In this document: one piece after another, positions 8,757 through 18,520 of the stretch | Layout of the letters: every line of letters begins with the position of its first letter | How positions within the stretch are numbered: position 1 is the stretch's first letter | Translations under genes and position numbers: made by a program | Source of the DNA: an uncultured Lachnospiraceae bacterium | Lineage (GTDB): Bacteria; Bacillota; Clostridia; Lachnospirales; Lachnospiraceae | NCBI GenBank assembly: GCA_934293375.1 | Contig: CAKQYS010000009.1 | Location: forward strand, 53,547 to 117,546 | DNA length: 64,000 bases | Reading direction: 5' to 3' | Notes under the pieces: model-generated | The model's input: only the letters and a program-made list of their open reading frames with translations | Database searches by the model: none | Told to the model about the DNA's origin: nothing

Positions 8757-11486
8757 TTATTCTCTATTTTTTAACACCTCTGCAGGCAGCATTTTCTTAA
8801 TTCTGCCAACCAGCATATGATTGATGATAAAATACAAAACCAGAACAAATACAAACAAACCCAAATAGATTCCCACTGTAAAGGATTTATCCACACCACA
8901 GGCGATATTCGGTACAAACGCCGGCTCGTACATGAGATCCATCAGCCATTTTGCCACCGGAATAGAGATCAATGCACCTGCTACGATAATGTAGAAATTA
9001 CCATCCAGATACATTTTCTTGACTTCACGATTCCGGTATCCGAATATTTTGATCAAAGCAATATTGAAGGAAGATCTGTCAATCATCACCTTCATCATCA
9101 GATACAATACAATTGCAAAGATCACAGCAGATACCCCGCCGATTGTCATAATCATAGACTGCATCTGATCCGAAAAGATACCGGCCGCCTTTTCAACATC
9201 CTTTTTGGTTGTGGTCGCATACAAACGCCCCGGTTCAATCCCCAGATCATGATCCGAGAATACAACATTGTAATATTCATCCTGTTCCCCAAACAGATCC
9301 AGTGCCTCCTCATACTTCATAAACACAATGAAGCTCGGTGCATACTGTGTCACAGCTCCTACCCGAAAGGCATATGTCTTATTATTTTCTGTGTCATCCA
9401 ATGTAAATACATCACCTTTTCTCAATCCATACTTGTATGAGATTGCAGAACTGATGGTTACGATGTTTTGTGAATCTTCTAAATCAACATCAAAATAAGG
9501 ATTCTCCTCTGTCAGACCCATTACCGTAACATCAAAGGTATATCCATAGATTTCTTTCTTTAAGGTCTTGGCGTATGCCTGATAACCACCCTCCGGCGGG
9601 TTCTCAGCAGGATACTTATAGGTATACATATACGCATAGTGGGTATCCTCCACATACTGTACACGCACCCTGTCACAGTACACATAAATCTCCAATGCCA
9701 TCACACCCAACAACAGACTGACAAACATACCAAATACAACGGTAAATGCAGTCCTACTCTCTCTCAAGATCTGACGCAGCCGGAACAGACGCATAAATTT
9801 CATATTCTTCAACTTCACATGCTTGCCTGTTCCTGCCTTCTTTTCATTCTTCAACAATGTTAAAACAGGCTTCGACAACCGCTTCCTGATCACAAGACTC
9901 GTCACAATATAACATACCAGTGGCGGCACGATCACACCATAAATCACCAGATACGGCATAACAATCACCTGCATTTCCGGTAATGAATAATAATGATAGC
10001 AATCTGCCATCTGATACCGTACACCAAAATCCGTATACGCCAATATTGTACCGACAATACCTGATATGGCTGCAATCAAGGTCGGCAGCATAATATAATG
10101 CCGCATCAGATCCTTCTTATTCACACCCAGTGCATACAATGCACCGATGACCGCACTCTCACGGTCGATCGCATGTACTACAAACACTGATAATACATAA
10201 GAGATCAGGATCAGAATGATCACACCTGCGATCGTTCCCACACTTCGGTACAGTTCCTGATCACCGGACGCCGCCTGAATCCTGACATTATCCTCCGCCT
10301 TTAAGAAGGTCAACAGATTGGAAGTATCTTCTCCAAAGATCTCATCAATCAGATCATCCGTATCATCCTTCAGCTCCTGCACACCTTCACGCAGGGAAAC
10401 TGCACCATCTGCTGCCTCCTTTGTGCCATCTGTGTATTCTGAAACGCCATCTGCATATGCTTTCAGATCCTTCAGATCATCCAACAGAGATTTCAGGGAA
10501 AGCTTCACGATCGCGTTGCTTTCCGTACGGATACGCGCCTGTAATACCATCTCAAAATTATCCTTCGTCAATTTGGTCACACCATATGCCGAAAGTGCAC
10601 TGTTGGCCTCCTGCAGATAGGAATCCAACAAACTGTCTGTCGCATCATTCAAGGTATCATTATTGTCTGTCAACTTCTTCAGGCCATCCTCCAGCTCGCT
10701 TGCGCCATCCAGCAGATCCGTGATGCCGTTTTTCAGATCATCCTTCTGACCGACCGTGCGATCCCAATACTCCTGAAAATAAGCATCCTGCACAGCATCC
10801 GATGAAAAGGACAGATCATCCAGCTTATCCTTCAATGCATCTGCGGTCATCTTATCCTGCAGACGATATGCGTAATAATACTCCTCAGACTGTGTACTGC
10901 GTCCCTCTTTTTTCATTTTTTCATATGTATCTGCCGTCACAAAAGCAAGTCCGAAATTCAGACTGTCGCAGCCGGTATCACCAAGAGACTTCTGCGGTGC
11001 ATCATAATCCGGCACCGTACCGATTCCACATACCGTAAAAGTTCTGCCGCCCAGCTTCAGTGTATCGCCTATATGAATTTCATTTTTTTCTGCAAATTTT
11101 CTCTCTAAGACAAGCTCACTCTCATCCTCTGCGAGCCGTCCCTCATAGATTGCGATCTCATCTATGGATTCCCGATTCCGGAATACCCGGAGCACCTTAT
11201 CTCCGGTAATCGTATAATCCATATAGAACATTTTCTCTAAAGCAATCCCGGTATCTGTCAAATCGTTCCACTCTCTGTCCTGCATCGGAACAAACAGGGA
11301 AAACTGTCCATCCTCCACATGCTGCTTTGCATCGGCGGCCTCGCTTCCCCGAATAATGGTCTCCGCTGCTGCGATCATACTGATCACCAGATACATACTT
11401 AACATAATCAGAAATGCCAATGCCAGATATCTGGAAAGGTTTTCCTTGAAATCACGGACTATCCGCTTGCGTAATACCTTCTGCAT
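8757..11486 (-). CDS. FtsX-type ABC transporter permease, large form
   Basis: A 909-residue permease starting at ATG 11486, one base after the stop of its ATPase partner and with GGAGGAG seven bases before. An N-terminal helix (about 20-40) leads into a long extracellular region containing a MacB-like periplasmic-core domain and a helical stretch (about residues 250-400) rich in D, L and K with repeated DGxxxL patterns typical of coiled coils. Two groups of membrane helices carry the FtsX domains (around 435-560 and in the last 200 residues). Such permeases act in mechanotransmission or efflux rather than substrate import. Regulated with its ATPase by the adjacent TetR protein. Confidence 0.9.
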   Translation of the reverse strand: MQKVLRKRIVRDFKENLSRYLALAFLIMLSMYLVISMIAAAETIIRGSEAADAKQHVEDGQFSLFVPMQDREWNDLTDTGIALEKMFYMDYTITGDKVLRVFRNRESIDEIAIYEGRLAEDESELVLERKFAEKNEIHIGDTLKLGGRTFTVCGIGTVPDYDAPQKSLGDTGCDSLNFGLAFVTADTYEKMKKEGRSTQSEEYYYAYRLQDKMTADALKDKLDDLSFSSDAVQDAYFQEYWDRTVGQKDDLKNGITDLLDGASELEDGLKKLTDNNDTLNDATDSLLDSYLQEANSALSAYGVTKLTKDNFEMVLQARIRTESNAIVKLSLKSLLDDLKDLKAYADGVSEYTDGTKEAADGAVSLREGVQELKDDTDDLIDEIFGEDTSNLLTFLKAEDNVRIQAASGDQELYRSVGTIAGVIILILISYVLSVFVVHAIDRESAVIGALYALGVNKKDLMRHYIMLPTLIAAISGIVGTILAYTDFGVRYQMADCYHYYSLPEMQVIVMPYLVIYGVIVPPLVCYIVTSLVIRKRLSKPVLTLLKNEKKAGTGKHVKLKNMKFMRLFRLRQILRESRTAFTVVFGMFVSLLLGVMALEIYVYCDRVRVQYVEDTHYAYMYTYKYPAENPPEGGYQAYAKTLKKEIYGYTFDVTVMGLTEENPYFDVDLEDSQNIVTISSAISYKYGLRKGDVFTLDDTENNKTYAFRVGAVTQYAPSFIVFMKYEEALDLFGEQDEYYNVVFSDHDLGIEPGRLYATTTKKDVEKAAGIFSDQMQSMIMTIGGVSAVIFAIVLYLMMKVMIDRSSFNIALIKIFGYRNREVKKMYLDGNFYIIVAGALISIPVAKWLMDLMYEPAFVPNIACGVDKSFTVGIYLGLFVFVLVLYFIINHMLVGRIKKMLPAEVLKNRE

Positions 11487-11487
11487 C

Positions 11488-12189
11488 CTACAACTCCTCC
11501 AATTCTGCTGCCGGAATCTTAGTCTCATTGTAATCATTCTTCTTGATCAGACCATCCTTCAGATAAATCACCTGATCCACCATATCCTTGATCGCATTGT
11601 TGTGTGTTACGATCACCATGGTCGTACCGTACTGGGCATTGATCTTTTCCAGCAGGATCAATATATCTCTGGAGGTCTTGGAATCCAATGCACCTGTCGG
11701 CTCATCACAAAGCAGAAGCTTTGGATTCTTGATTAAGGCTCTGGCGATCGCACACCGCTGCTGCTGTCCACCGGACAACTGGGACGGGAACTTATCCTGA
11801 TGCTCTGTCAGTCCCAGCACATCAAGCAGCTCATCCATGTCAAGCGGCTGATCCGTCAGATACTCACAAACCTGAATATTCTCGCGGATCGTCAGATTCG
11901 GCACCAGATTGTAAAACTGGAAAATAAATCCCAGATAATCCCGTCTGTAATCTGACAAAGCCTCCGCCTTCAAGCCAGTCATTTCCCTGCCATCTACCTT
12001 GATGGAACCGGAATCTACAATATCCAGTCCTCCAATACAATTCAACAGGGTTGACTTTCCGGAACCACTCGTTCCCTGAATCACACACATCTTACCTTTC
12101 TCAATCCCTGCGGTAATCCCCTTTAATACCTGAATATAGCTGCCACCCTCTCCGTAGCTCTTCTTCACATCTGTTACTTCAACATACAT
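11488..12189 (-). CDS. ABC transporter ATP-binding protein, MacB/LolD family
   Basis: A 233-residue ATPase with Walker A GTSGSGKST, signature LSGGQQQR, Walker B LLLCDEP and the TGALDS loop characteristic of the MacB/LolD/FtsE branch that pairs with FtsX-type permeases. It is the first gene of a two-gene operon with the permease. The palindrome AACATAAC-GGT-GTTATGTT lies 34-52 bases before the start and is repeated in front of the tetR gene, indicating shared control. Confidence 0.94.
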   Translation of the reverse strand: MYVEVTDVKKSYGEGGSYIQVLKGITAGIEKGKMCVIQGTSGSGKSTLLNCIGGLDIVDSGSIKVDGREMTGLKAEALSDYRRDYLGFIFQFYNLVPNLTIRENIQVCEYLTDQPLDMDELLDVLGLTEHQDKFPSQLSGGQQQRCAIARALIKNPKLLLCDEPTGALDSKTSRDILILLEKINAQYGTTMVIVTHNNAIKDMVDQVIYLKDGLIKKNDYNETKIPAAELEEL

Positions 12190-12222
12190 AGTTGCGCCTC
12201 CTAATTGATATTTATTTTCAAT

Positions 12223-12241
12223 AACATAACGGTGTTATGTT
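12223..12241. promoter_or_regulatory. TetR operator upstream of ABC operon
   Basis: Perfect palindrome AACATAAC-GGT-GTTATGTT between the ABC operon and the upstream tetR gene. A second close copy precedes tetR, which is what is expected for an autoregulated TetR repressor that also controls the neighbouring exporter. Confidence 0.8.
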
Positions 12242-12285
12242 GAACTGTTAAAATCAGCTGCACCACCAGGGTACAGCAAATATAC

Positions 12286-12903
12286 CTACTTTTGAAATAA
12301 CGCCATCCAGCCTGCCACCAGATATTTGAGCACCTGCACAAGATACTGGCTCGCCTTCTCTTCGTCCGGCTCATGTAACAGTAAATGAACAAATGCATCA
12401 ATCTGAATATGGGAAACCCAATGGATCGTGTAATCATCCGGCGGCTCCACTCCCATCACCTGTGCCTGTGCATCCGCAAGCAAACGATAGCTCTCCTGCA
12501 GTAATGCAACAAATGTGTCCACACAATATGCATATCTGGATCCCTGGCTCTTTGTCAGAATCAACTGGAACACACCATAATCTGCATACAAAAAATGTAG
12601 AATCTGCCGACTCGCATAATAATCATCCTGCATATTGTCTTCCCGAGAACCCGGCATCTGCTGAAGCTCCATCAGCTCCTGTTTTGTGTGCTGCGTCAAA
12701 AACTGCTGCAGTCTCTCCACCGCCGGATCCACAATAGAAGCAAACAGATCCTCTTTGTCCTGAAAGAAAAAATACAATGCGCCTGTCGTCACACCTGCAT
12801 TCTTACAGATCTGCCGCAGTGATGCACCCTGATATCCTTTCTCCATAAATTCCGTTCTGGCACTTTCTATTAGTTTCTCCCGTGTTTCGCGTTCATTCTT
12901 CAT
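12286..12903 (-). CDS. TetR family transcriptional regulator
   Basis: A 205-residue regulator starting at the ATG 12903 preceded by GGAGG. The N-terminal helix-turn-helix reads YQGASLRQICKNAGVTTGAL followed by YFFFQDKEDL, the standard TetR recognition pattern; the rest is a ligand-binding helical domain. It lies directly upstream of the ABC operon on the same strand. Operator-like palindromes in front of both units suggest it represses itself and the transporter until an unknown ligand, perhaps a membrane-active compound, is bound. Confidence 0.93.
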   Translation of the reverse strand: MKNERETREKLIESARTEFMEKGYQGASLRQICKNAGVTTGALYFFFQDKEDLFASIVDPAVERLQQFLTQHTKQELMELQQMPGSREDNMQDDYYASRQILHFLYADYGVFQLILTKSQGSRYAYCVDTFVALLQESYRLLADAQAQVMGVEPPDDYTIHWVSHIQIDAFVHLLLHEPDEEKASQYLVQVLKYLVAGWMALFQK

Positions 12904-12924
12904 TCCCAAGCCTCCACCTAGAAT

Positions 12925-12963
12925 ACATAACAGCGTTACGCATTCAAATAACACCGTTATGTT
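12925..12963. promoter_or_regulatory. Two TetR operator copies upstream of tetR
   Basis: AATAACACCGTTATGTT at 12947-12963 matches the reverse of the ABC-operon palindrome except at its left edge. A weaker copy, ACATAACAGCGTTACG, sits at 12925-12940. Both lie just before the tetR start codon. Confidence 0.7.
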
Positions 12964-13031
12964 ATAGCATTTCAACTAATTTGTCAACCTGAATTTATGA
13001 AAAATGAATTTATGAAAAATATTTTCAACTG

Positions 13032-13066
13032 TTGACAGATACGATGTCTCTGTGTTATCGTATCTG
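13032..13066 (+). promoter_or_regulatory. Promoter overlapped by a 10-bp inverted repeat
   Basis: A TTGACA (13032-13037) and TTATCG (13055-13060), 17 bases apart, form a promoter for the riboswitch transcript. A perfect inverted repeat CAGATACGAT / ATCGTATCTG (13036-13045 and 13057-13066) covers the region between and beyond the two boxes, a position suited to a repressor. No T tract follows, so it is not a terminator. Confidence 0.65.
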
Positions 13067-13071
13067 TAAAT

Positions 13072-13169
13072 ATTAGGGAGTAGTTCGCACCGCATACCGG
13101 TGTTGTACTGATCGTCATCACGCTGCATTCTATACAGCCGGGCAGTACACTTTAAAACAGAGAAGGAAC
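13072..13169 (+). promoter_or_regulatory. yybP-ykoY family Mn2+ riboswitch
   Basis: The leader contains the hallmark TTAGGGAGTAG at 13073-13083, a hairpin CACCG...CGGTG, then the second conserved internal loop GATCGTCATCACGC, as in the yybP-ykoY aptamer that senses Mn2+. The downstream gene is a P2-type cation ATPase, a known target class of this riboswitch. An intrinsic terminator follows immediately and serves as expression platform: Mn2+ binding is expected to prevent its formation and turn the exporter on. Confidence 0.85.
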
Positions 13170-13214
13170 GAGACTATTATTGTTTGTTTGTCATGCAATA
13201 ATAGTCTCTTTTTT
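13170..13214 (+). terminator. Riboswitch-controlled terminator
   Basis: GAGACTATTATTG (13170-13182) pairs with CAATAATAGTCTC (13196-13208) and is followed by a run of T. It is located between the aptamer and the ATPase gene. Confidence 0.88.
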
Positions 13215-13279
13215 GTATTTGCATTTTCAGAATATTATTGCTTCAGACATACATAATATTTTTGAAGGAGGATGCATCT

Positions 13280-15901
13280 ATGAAAAAGGAATACTGGAAC
13301 TATTCCATATCAGAACTCGAAGAACATTTCCAGATCACAAAAGAAGGACTCTGCGACCCGCAGATAGAGCAATTGAAAAGCCAATATGGGGAAAACATTC
13401 TGCAGGAAAACAAAAAACAGGGCGTACTGCAGATCTTTCTCAGCCAGTTTGCGGATCTGCTCGTGATCATCCTGATCATTGCCGCAATGATCTCTATGTT
13501 TTCAGGCAACATGGAAAGCACAATTGTCATTCTTTTAGTACTCGTCATGAACGCAGTACTTGGCACAGTCCAAAATGTGAAAGCTTCTAAATCCTTAGAC
13601 AGCCTGAAGCAGCTGTCTGCACCCACTGCCAAGGTAATCCGAAACGGCAGTCTTACCGAAATTCCATCTAAAGACATTGTACCCGGTGATCTTGTAACAC
13701 TGGAAGCCGGAGATATGATCGTAGCCGATGGCCGGATTCTTCATAATTATTCCCTACAGGTCAATGAAAGTGCATTGACCGGAGAATCCACTAATGTAGA
13801 AAAAACCGACATTCCACTGGATGGTCAGATTGCACTGGCAGACCGCACCAACATGGTATACTCCGGCAGTCTTGTCACTTATGGCCGTGCGCAGGTTGTC
13901 GTGACCGCCACAGGCATGAACACTGAAATGGGGCGTATCGCAGCGCTGATGAATGCCGCAAAGGAACGAAAGACACCGTTGCAGGAAAGTCTGGATCAGT
14001 TCAGCGGCAGGCTGGCAACCCTGATCATGATCATCTGCGTCGTTGTCTTTGCCTTATGTATGTACCGTCATATGACTTTTCTGGATTCCATGATGTTCGC
14101 CGTTGCACTGGCAGTCGCAGCAATTCCGGAAGCCTTAAGCTCTATCGTCACCATCGTACAGGCATTTGGCACACAGAAAATGGCAAAGGAAAATGCCATC
14201 ATTAAGGATCTGAAGGCAGTGGAAAGTCTGGGCTGTGTTTCGGTCATCTGCTCTGACAAAACCGGCACCCTGACGCAGAACAAGATGACGGTACAGGAAA
14301 TCTATGTAGATGGCCAGGTGCTGACAGCAGACCAGATCTGCATTGCAGATCAGACACAACGGTATCTGCTCTATGACGCCATTCTGACAAATGACTCTAA
14401 CATCGTGGACGAGAAAGGCATCGGCGATCCGACCGAATATGCACTGCTTGCCATGTTCCGGTGCATTCCTTTCGGCAGCACGCTGCTGTCAGATCAGGGA
14501 GAACAGGCAGAACAAGCCGTACGCGGCACATTGAAAAGGCTTGAAGAAATTCCATTTGACTCCGATCGTAAGCTCATGAGCACCAAATACTGTCTGCATG
14601 GAATTCCGACCATCCTGACCAAAGGTGCTGTGGATGTGCTGCTTGAGCGCTGTACCCGGATCCGTGATCATGCAGGGATCCGTCCGATGTCCGATGCAGA
14701 CAGGGTGGCAATCCTGCAGCAGAACCGCCAATTCTCGGAAAACGGTCTGCGCGTACTTGCCTTTGCTTATAAAGAATCCGATGAACCTCTCAATCTTACC
14801 GCAGAATCTGACTATATCTTTTTGGGACTGATCTCCATGATGGATCCACCCCGGCCGGAATCTGTTAGTGCTGTTGCCAATGCCATACAGGCTGGCATTC
14901 GTCCGGTCATGATTACCGGAGATCATAAACTGACTGCAGTGGCTATCGCAAAACAAATCGGAATCTACAAGGAGGGAGATCTGGCACTGACGGGTGCCGA
15001 ATTAGATGCTTACAATGATCAGGAGCTGGATGCCGCGATTGACCGGATATCAGTCTATGCAAGGGTATCACCTGAAAATAAAATCCGTATTGTCGATGCA
15101 TGGCAGCGAAAGGGCTGCATTGTCGCTATGACAGGAGACGGGGTCAATGATGCCCCGGCACTGAAAAAGGCAGATATTGGTGTTGCCATGGGCATTACAG
15201 GAACAGAAGTCTCTAAAGACGCTTCTGCAATGATTTTGTCAGATGATAATTTTGCAACGATCATCAAAGCCGTTGCCAACGGCAGAAATGTCTACCGGAA
15301 TATCCGGAATGCTGTGCTGTTTTTGTTGTCGGGAAATACCGCAGGCATCGCTGCGGTGCTGTATACCTCGATTGCGGGACTGCCTGTTCCATTTGCACCG
15401 GTACACCTGCTGTTTATCAATCTGCTGACAGATTCCCTGCCTGCACTTGCCATCGGCATGGAACCGGCCGATCCTTCACTTCTTACACAAAAGCCTCGCG
15501 ATCCGAAGGCCGGAATTATGGATTCTAAATTTCTGTCCACAATGTCTATCCAGGGTCTGCTGATTGCCGCTGCCTCTATGACCGCTTATCATATTGGATT
15601 GAAAACCAATGTACAGACCGCTATGACTATGGCATTTGCTACACTGACCCTTGCACGTCTGTTTCATGGCTTTAACTGTCGGGGAAACAAAGCAATCTGG
15701 AAACTAGGTTTATGCACAAATAAATATAGTATCTATGCATTTATAGCCGGTGTCCTGTGTCTCCTGGCAGTGTTATGCATCCCGGGACTGCAGCATGTAT
15801 TCAATGTAGTATCACTGTCTGCCACTGCCATCGTTTCCATCATCGGTCTCGCCTTTGCACCAACCTTTATGGTCCAGCTTTCCCGCATACGCAGGCACTA
15901 G
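13280..15901 (+). CDS. P2-type cation-transporting ATPase (Ca2+/Mn2+ exporter)
   Basis: An 873-residue P-type ATPase beginning at ATG 13280 after AAGGAGG. It has the N-terminal cation-ATPase domain, actuator motif LTGES, membrane helix 4 with AAIPEAL, the phosphorylation site CSDKTGTLT near residue 326, the hinge MTGDGVNDAPALKKADIG, and helix 6 NLLTDSLPA. The glutamate in helix 4 and the asparagine and aspartate in helix 6 are those of SERCA/PMR1-like pumps for Ca2+ or Mn2+. The Mn2+ riboswitch upstream argues for Mn2+ detoxification, as described for Lactococcus YoaB. The stop overlaps the convergent LuxR gene by four bases. Confidence 0.93.
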   Translation: MKKEYWNYSISELEEHFQITKEGLCDPQIEQLKSQYGENILQENKKQGVLQIFLSQFADLLVIILIIAAMISMFSGNMESTIVILLVLVMNAVLGTVQNVKASKSLDSLKQLSAPTAKVIRNGSLTEIPSKDIVPGDLVTLEAGDMIVADGRILHNYSLQVNESALTGESTNVEKTDIPLDGQIALADRTNMVYSGSLVTYGRAQVVVTATGMNTEMGRIAALMNAAKERKTPLQESLDQFSGRLATLIMIICVVVFALCMYRHMTFLDSMMFAVALAVAAIPEALSSIVTIVQAFGTQKMAKENAIIKDLKAVESLGCVSVICSDKTGTLTQNKMTVQEIYVDGQVLTADQICIADQTQRYLLYDAILTNDSNIVDEKGIGDPTEYALLAMFRCIPFGSTLLSDQGEQAEQAVRGTLKRLEEIPFDSDRKLMSTKYCLHGIPTILTKGAVDVLLERCTRIRDHAGIRPMSDADRVAILQQNRQFSENGLRVLAFAYKESDEPLNLTAESDYIFLGLISMMDPPRPESVSAVANAIQAGIRPVMITGDHKLTAVAIAKQIGIYKEGDLALTGAELDAYNDQELDAAIDRISVYARVSPENKIRIVDAWQRKGCIVAMTGDGVNDAPALKKADIGVAMGITGTEVSKDASAMILSDDNFATIIKAVANGRNVYRNIRNAVLFLLSGNTAGIAAVLYTSIAGLPVPFAPVHLLFINLLTDSLPALAIGMEPADPSLLTQKPRDPKAGIMDSKFLSTMSIQGLLIAAASMTAYHIGLKTNVQTAMTMAFATLTLARLFHGFNCRGNKAIWKLGLCTNKYSIYAFIAGVLCLLAVLCIPGLQHVFNVVSLSATAIVSIIGLAFAPTFMVQLSRIRRH

Positions 15902-17403
15902 ATTATCCCTAATTCAGAAGCTTTTGCGATTGCCTGCTGTCGATTCTTCACATCAAGCTTCTTATAGATACCGGAACAGTGAAACTTCACTGTTCCGATC
16001 TTTTTTGATAATCTGTCAGCAATCTGTTCCTGGGAATACCCCTTCGAAAGCAACAATAGAATCTGCCTTTCACTCGGAGTCAATGGATCATAATACTCGT
16101 CCGGTGTCTTCATGTAATCCGGAAATCTCTTCGATACTTCCAACGCCAATTCCATGATCCGCTCAGTAAATGCATCTGCACCCCTCCGGCTATGATAAAT
16201 AGAAAGCACTCTGACCATACATGTACCTTCATCTGCCAACAGACGGATATAATGATACCTTCTTGCCAGTTCCAACGCCTTTTCCATTTTCTCGCATACA
16301 AGCTCTTCATTCCCCGCCTTGCAGCAGGCAAATGCTGAAAGCATATAGCACTCACAAATATCCATATGACGGCTGCCAACCTCCAAAATAGTGATCAGAC
16401 GCTGCGCCAGCACCTCTGCCAGCATGTATTTTCCCGTCATCAGATAGCATCGCAGCTTCGCTAAGAATGCATATACATCCATCATAAACAACTCCTGATT
16501 CTCATCCGGAGCCTGCTGGGAAAGCCAGCGTTCCACGATCTCTCGCTTACCATCATAACAGGCTGCCCTTGCCTCCAGAGCATTCAGGCTATTTGTCAAT
16601 TCTTCCCACCTGGTACCGTTGATGCGTTCTCTGATCTTCTTCATCAACGGTGCCGCAGCCTGTGCCTGCCCATTCAACAGCAGGATACGCATTTGCAATG
16701 CCATTGCCGCAAACAGACACTGCACATCCTGCACACTCTCCATCATCGGAATGGATCCCGTCACCAATACCAATGCATGAAAGCTGTCATCTGTCTGATA
16801 ATAGCATTCTGCCTGTGCAATCTCGATCACCCAAGCACCTTTTTCACCATACAGCGTCTGTATCACATCAACAATCCCCTGATTCTTCTCCTTAATCTGT
16901 CTGGCATATCTTGAAAAATCACGAAATCCATTGATAATACTTGGTCTTCCCGCTGCCAGTGTGAGACTCTGCACCGGTGGTGCCCCGATCGCTTTCAGGA
17001 AATATACATTATGAAAAAACTGATTATCACTCAGGTATGGCATAACCAGCTCTGTTGTGATCCGGATCACATCATCAGCAGTATAATTCTCATGGTCAGG
17101 ATGTCTATCCGTTTGTCCGAGCATACCAACATAACGCTTCGCTGCATCTATGTCATTTTCCATCGTTGCAAGAAGTGCCCGTACAGAAATCATAACCCGC
17201 GACGCTCTGTCATTTTGCAGATAAAACGCTTCCGGCACACTATGAATATAACTTCTGCACATCCACAGTGATGATATGCAAAATGGCTGACTGAATTGTT
17301 CCACCAGATTCTCCCACAGCCTGCCCTGCTTTTGTGCCTGTTTCAACTCTGCGAGTATAATATCTGTCTGTTTCGTTTGTTCTTTGATCGTATTCTTGTT
17401 CAT
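15898..17403 (-). CDS. LuxR family transcriptional regulator with helical-repeat sensor region
   Basis: A 501-residue protein. The last 65 residues form a LuxR-type helix-turn-helix (LTPSERQILLLLSKGYSQEQ and KIGTVKFHCSGIYKKL). The preceding 430 residues are all helical with TPR-like periodicity, resembling the C-terminal half of MalT/LAL regulators but without their N-terminal P-loop ATPase domain, so there is no nucleotide-binding motif to see. The ligand is unknown. It is convergent with the cation ATPase and lies 23 bases downstream of the GGDEF gene on the same strand, so the two may share a transcript. Confidence 0.88.
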   Translation of the reverse strand: MNKNTIKEQTKQTDIILAELKQAQKQGRLWENLVEQFSQPFCISSLWMCRSYIHSVPEAFYLQNDRASRVMISVRALLATMENDIDAAKRYVGMLGQTDRHPDHENYTADDVIRITTELVMPYLSDNQFFHNVYFLKAIGAPPVQSLTLAAGRPSIINGFRDFSRYARQIKEKNQGIVDVIQTLYGEKGAWVIEIAQAECYYQTDDSFHALVLVTGSIPMMESVQDVQCLFAAMALQMRILLLNGQAQAAAPLMKKIRERINGTRWEELTNSLNALEARAACYDGKREIVERWLSQQAPDENQELFMMDVYAFLAKLRCYLMTGKYMLAEVLAQRLITILEVGSRHMDICECYMLSAFACCKAGNEELVCEKMEKALELARRYHYIRLLADEGTCMVRVLSIYHSRRGADAFTERIMELALEVSKRFPDYMKTPDEYYDPLTPSERQILLLLSKGYSQEQIADRLSKKIGTVKFHCSGIYKKLDVKNRQQAIAKASELGII

Positions 17404-17426
17404 GATGTCCTAAAACCGCTCCTAAC

Positions 17427-18389
17427 TCATACTTTTGTATTGTGGTATTGCTGTTTTTCGATGTACATCTTTTTGTCAGCCTCACGAAGAATGTTTTCAA
17501 ACGGCTCCTTGCCTATATGTCTGAATGCTACACCACATGATATACTCACATTCTTAAACTCTGCATAGAGCTTAAGCCGTTCAATCTTCTGTTCCACACT
17601 TAACGGATCTGCATCCAACAGAGCAATTACGAACTCATCCCCACCAACCCGATATACATCTTTCGGTGCAAAGCATGCCATCATCGCCTCGGCAGCATCC
17701 CGGATATATTTATCTCCGGCTTCATGACCCTTACCGTCATTCACCTTCTTTAAACCATTCAGGTCACACATAATCACTGTGATTGATTTTGTCTTGTCAT
17801 AATCTCCGTCATAAGCCCAACGAAGTGCATTCCGGTTACGGCAGCCTGTCAGCTGATCGATCACAGCGATCCGTTCCAATTCCTTTGCATTGTCCCGAAG
17901 CCGGATCATCATAGATATCACAAATTCCATCATAGTGATCAAAACCGAAATATTCTCCATCAATGCCAGCGGTGGATTGTCCACTCCGTAGAAGCCAATA
18001 TACTTTCCATTGATCTCGATCGGTCCTGTCACCAGTGTCCGGATCCCCTGTGGCTTCAATACTTCGTATAGAGATGTGCTCACCTGCTTATAGCTCTCAA
18101 TGTCCCGGATCATAATGGTATGAGACTTCTCATATTCTGCAAACCAACAATCTAACACCCCATCATAAGGCACATTTTGAAGGTTATCCTTCTCCCTCGT
18201 CACACCATCACAACACCATTCATAGGTGTTTCCATAGGTACCATCTAAATTATCCTCAAATATATAGGCACGATCAGACTGCAGGTTCTCACCAATATAT
18301 TGCAAAATCTGTTCTATAATATGTTCAGGTGATTCTGCTGCCGATGCATACTTGATCATGTCCGCAATAAATTTCTCATGATTGATCAT
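17427..18389 (-). CDS. Diguanylate cyclase with N-terminal GAF-like sensor domain
   Basis: A 320-residue cytosolic protein. Residues about 20-160 form a GAF-like sensor; residues about 165-315 form a GGDEF domain with an intact RVGGDEF signature and the metal-binding CDLNGLKKVND segment, so c-di-GMP synthesis is expected. No RxxD inhibitory site is visible five residues before the motif. No membrane helix. The start ATG has AGGGGGG upstream. It lies divergent from the GGDEF-EAL gene, so opposing activities may be set from one intergenic region. Confidence 0.93.
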   Translation of the reverse strand: MINHEKFIADMIKYASAAESPEHIIEQILQYIGENLQSDRAYIFEDNLDGTYGNTYEWCCDGVTREKDNLQNVPYDGVLDCWFAEYEKSHTIMIRDIESYKQVSTSLYEVLKPQGIRTLVTGPIEINGKYIGFYGVDNPPLALMENISVLITMMEFVISMMIRLRDNAKELERIAVIDQLTGCRNRNALRWAYDGDYDKTKSITVIMCDLNGLKKVNDGKGHEAGDKYIRDAAEAMMACFAPKDVYRVGGDEFVIALLDADPLSVEQKIERLKLYAEFKNVSISCGVAFRHIGKEPFENILREADKKMYIEKQQYHNTKV

Positions 18390-18467
18390 CTCTCGGCCCC
18401 CCTGTTTCTATACTTTCAACTGTACATAGTTTATCACATTTCATTGCACCCTGCACCAAATATTTAA

Positions 18468-18496
18468 TTGAAATTCACTCACAATCTTGGTATGAT
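18468..18496 (+). promoter_or_regulatory. Promoter of the GGDEF-EAL gene
   Basis: TTGAAA (18468-18473), 17-base spacer, TATGAT (18491-18496), followed by GGCGGGGGG and the ATG at 18521. The start of transcription would be close to the ribosome site, giving a very short leader. Confidence 0.6.
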
Positions 18497-18520
18497 ACCA
18501 GTAAGGGCGGGGGGATTATT

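Noticed and set aside
9639..9863. Long plus-strand frames inside the FtsX permease and similar frames inside other large genes
   Set aside because: They lie antisense to convincing genes, lack ribosome sites and have low-complexity or histidine/serine-rich translations typical of shadows.
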